This document shows, one piece after another, positions 63,763-64,000 of a DNA stretch of 64,000 bases. Source of the DNA: Parapedobacter tibetensis (GTDB lineage Bacteria > Bacteroidota > Bacteroidia > Sphingobacteriales > Sphingobacteriaceae); the NCBI RefSeq assembly GCF_024704835.1, contig NZ_JAMXBE010000002.1, positions 473,318 through 537,317 on the forward strand, read 5' to 3'. The stretch's first letter is position 1, and every line of letters starts with the position of its first letter. Made by a program: the position numbers and the translations under genes. Below the pieces are notes generated by a model. The model saw nothing but the letters and a program-made list of their open reading frames with translations, was not told the DNA's origin and searched no databases.

Positions 63763-64000
63763 TCCTTTTTATCGCGCACTTCTTGATACCCGAAACTGGC
63801 TCCAAAAGCCTAAGCACACCGTTTTCATAAACACCTTTAATCGCCGTGTACATGTCCACTGCTATTGTGTAATGGCTGGCTACCTCGCCGGATTGTAATA
63901 CTTCTTTAAGATATATAACGTCAACCTGGTGTCCATCGTTCCCTTTTATATCACGTAAATTGGGGTAGTATTTCCCACAATTATGGTGTGAAGCGGGGAT
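63716..64000 (-). other. Open frame at right edge with antitoxin-like (DUF104) stretch
   Basis: Minus-strand frame open for at least 94 codons to the window edge. It overlaps the 3' end of the terpene synthase. The only in-window Met is at 63853, after which MYTAIKGVYENGVLRLLEPV resembles the start of DUF104/AF2212-like small antitoxins, but the following residues do not fit the family. It may be a broken antitoxin gene or the 3' end of an unknown gene. Confidence 0.3.
63957..63990 (+). repeat. 34-bp motif, copy 2, at right edge
   Basis: Direct copy of the motif at 56982-57015, with differences only at positions 14, 27 and 28 of the 34. By analogy it should lie upstream of a plus-strand gene beyond the window. 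Confidence 0.7.

Noticed and set aside
56982..63990. 34-bp repeats as attachment sites of an integrated element
   Set aside because: No integrase, transposase or tRNA target between or beside the copies; regulatory reading fits better. Kept as an alternative in the finding.
1..64000. tRNA, rRNA, CRISPR arrays and insertion sequences
   Set aside because: No spacer showed tRNA T-arm/anticodon pattern, regularly spaced repeats or transposase motifs.

Overview
The window comes from a Bacteroidota chromosome, most likely a member of the Sphingobacteriaceae (Pedobacter / Parapedobacter / Olivibacter-like). The evidence is the gene content (DUF4270 lipoprotein, TPP-riboswitch-controlled TonB receptor, hemC-hemD fusion, ABC permease/M1 peptidase fusion, Bacteroidota-type GNAT next to argG), the repeated -7 promoter box TAnnTTTG, weak Shine-Dalgarno sequences, and low-complexity intergenic spacers. 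No rRNA, tRNA, CRISPR array, transposase or integrase was recognised.

Layout. 1-2.4 kb: the 3' part of an oligopeptidase B-like lipoprotein and a small membrane protein. 2.4-5.9 kb: an arginine operon (GNAT, argG, argC) behind a leader that carries an Arg-rich mini-ORF and several hairpins. 5.9-11.4 kb (minus): a compact early heme operon, hemA-hemCD-hemB-hemL, covering glutamyl-tRNA to uroporphyrinogen III. 11.5-15.2 kb: TPP riboswitch and thiamine-type TonB receptor, then dtd and a MazG-like enzyme. 15.2-19.7 kb (minus): PiT phosphate transporter, groEL, groES. 19.9-24.7 kb (minus): miaB, a sigma-54-type activator, lptE, a TPR protein and secG as one tight operon. 24.8-33.3 kb (plus): mutY, ssb, pheS, a degenerate Rieske-like lipoprotein, a TetR regulator, rlmD, an OmpA lipoprotein and hemW. 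33.3-38.4 kb: waaA and a nucleotide-sugar cluster (UDP-glucuronate decarboxylase, galE, rfbB). 38.5-42.6 kb: lipoproteins, a serine hydrolase, a membrane protein and galM. 42.6-48.0 kb: a two-component pair whose kinase is frameshifted, divergent from a DUF4270 / kelch / beta-barrel group whose barrel gene has an in-frame stop. 48.1-51.4 kb: mfd. 51.5-56.9 kb: an AT-richer block with DUF2975, a YozG-like regulator, an ABC ATPase and a permease-aminopeptidase fusion. 57.0-64.0 kb: a four-gene surface-fibre locus and a terpene synthase.

The most interesting part is 57.0-62.6 kb. A small secreted subunit, a PapD-like periplasmic chaperone, a two-domain secreted protein whose C-terminal domain resembles the small subunit, and a 906-residue outer-membrane barrel protein lie in one translationally coupled operon. 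The architecture matches a chaperone-usher fibre (major pilin, chaperone, two-domain tip adhesin, usher), although the usher-like protein does not look like classical PapC/FimD. A 34-bp sequence just upstream of this operon recurs with 31/34 identity at the right edge of the window, which suggests a shared regulator site.

Other points of note are the possible arginine attenuator, two broken genes (sensor kinase and beta-barrel), promoter boxes that almost touch start codons (possible leaderless mRNAs), and a perfect 11-bp inverted repeat in front of the DUF2975/YozG operon.
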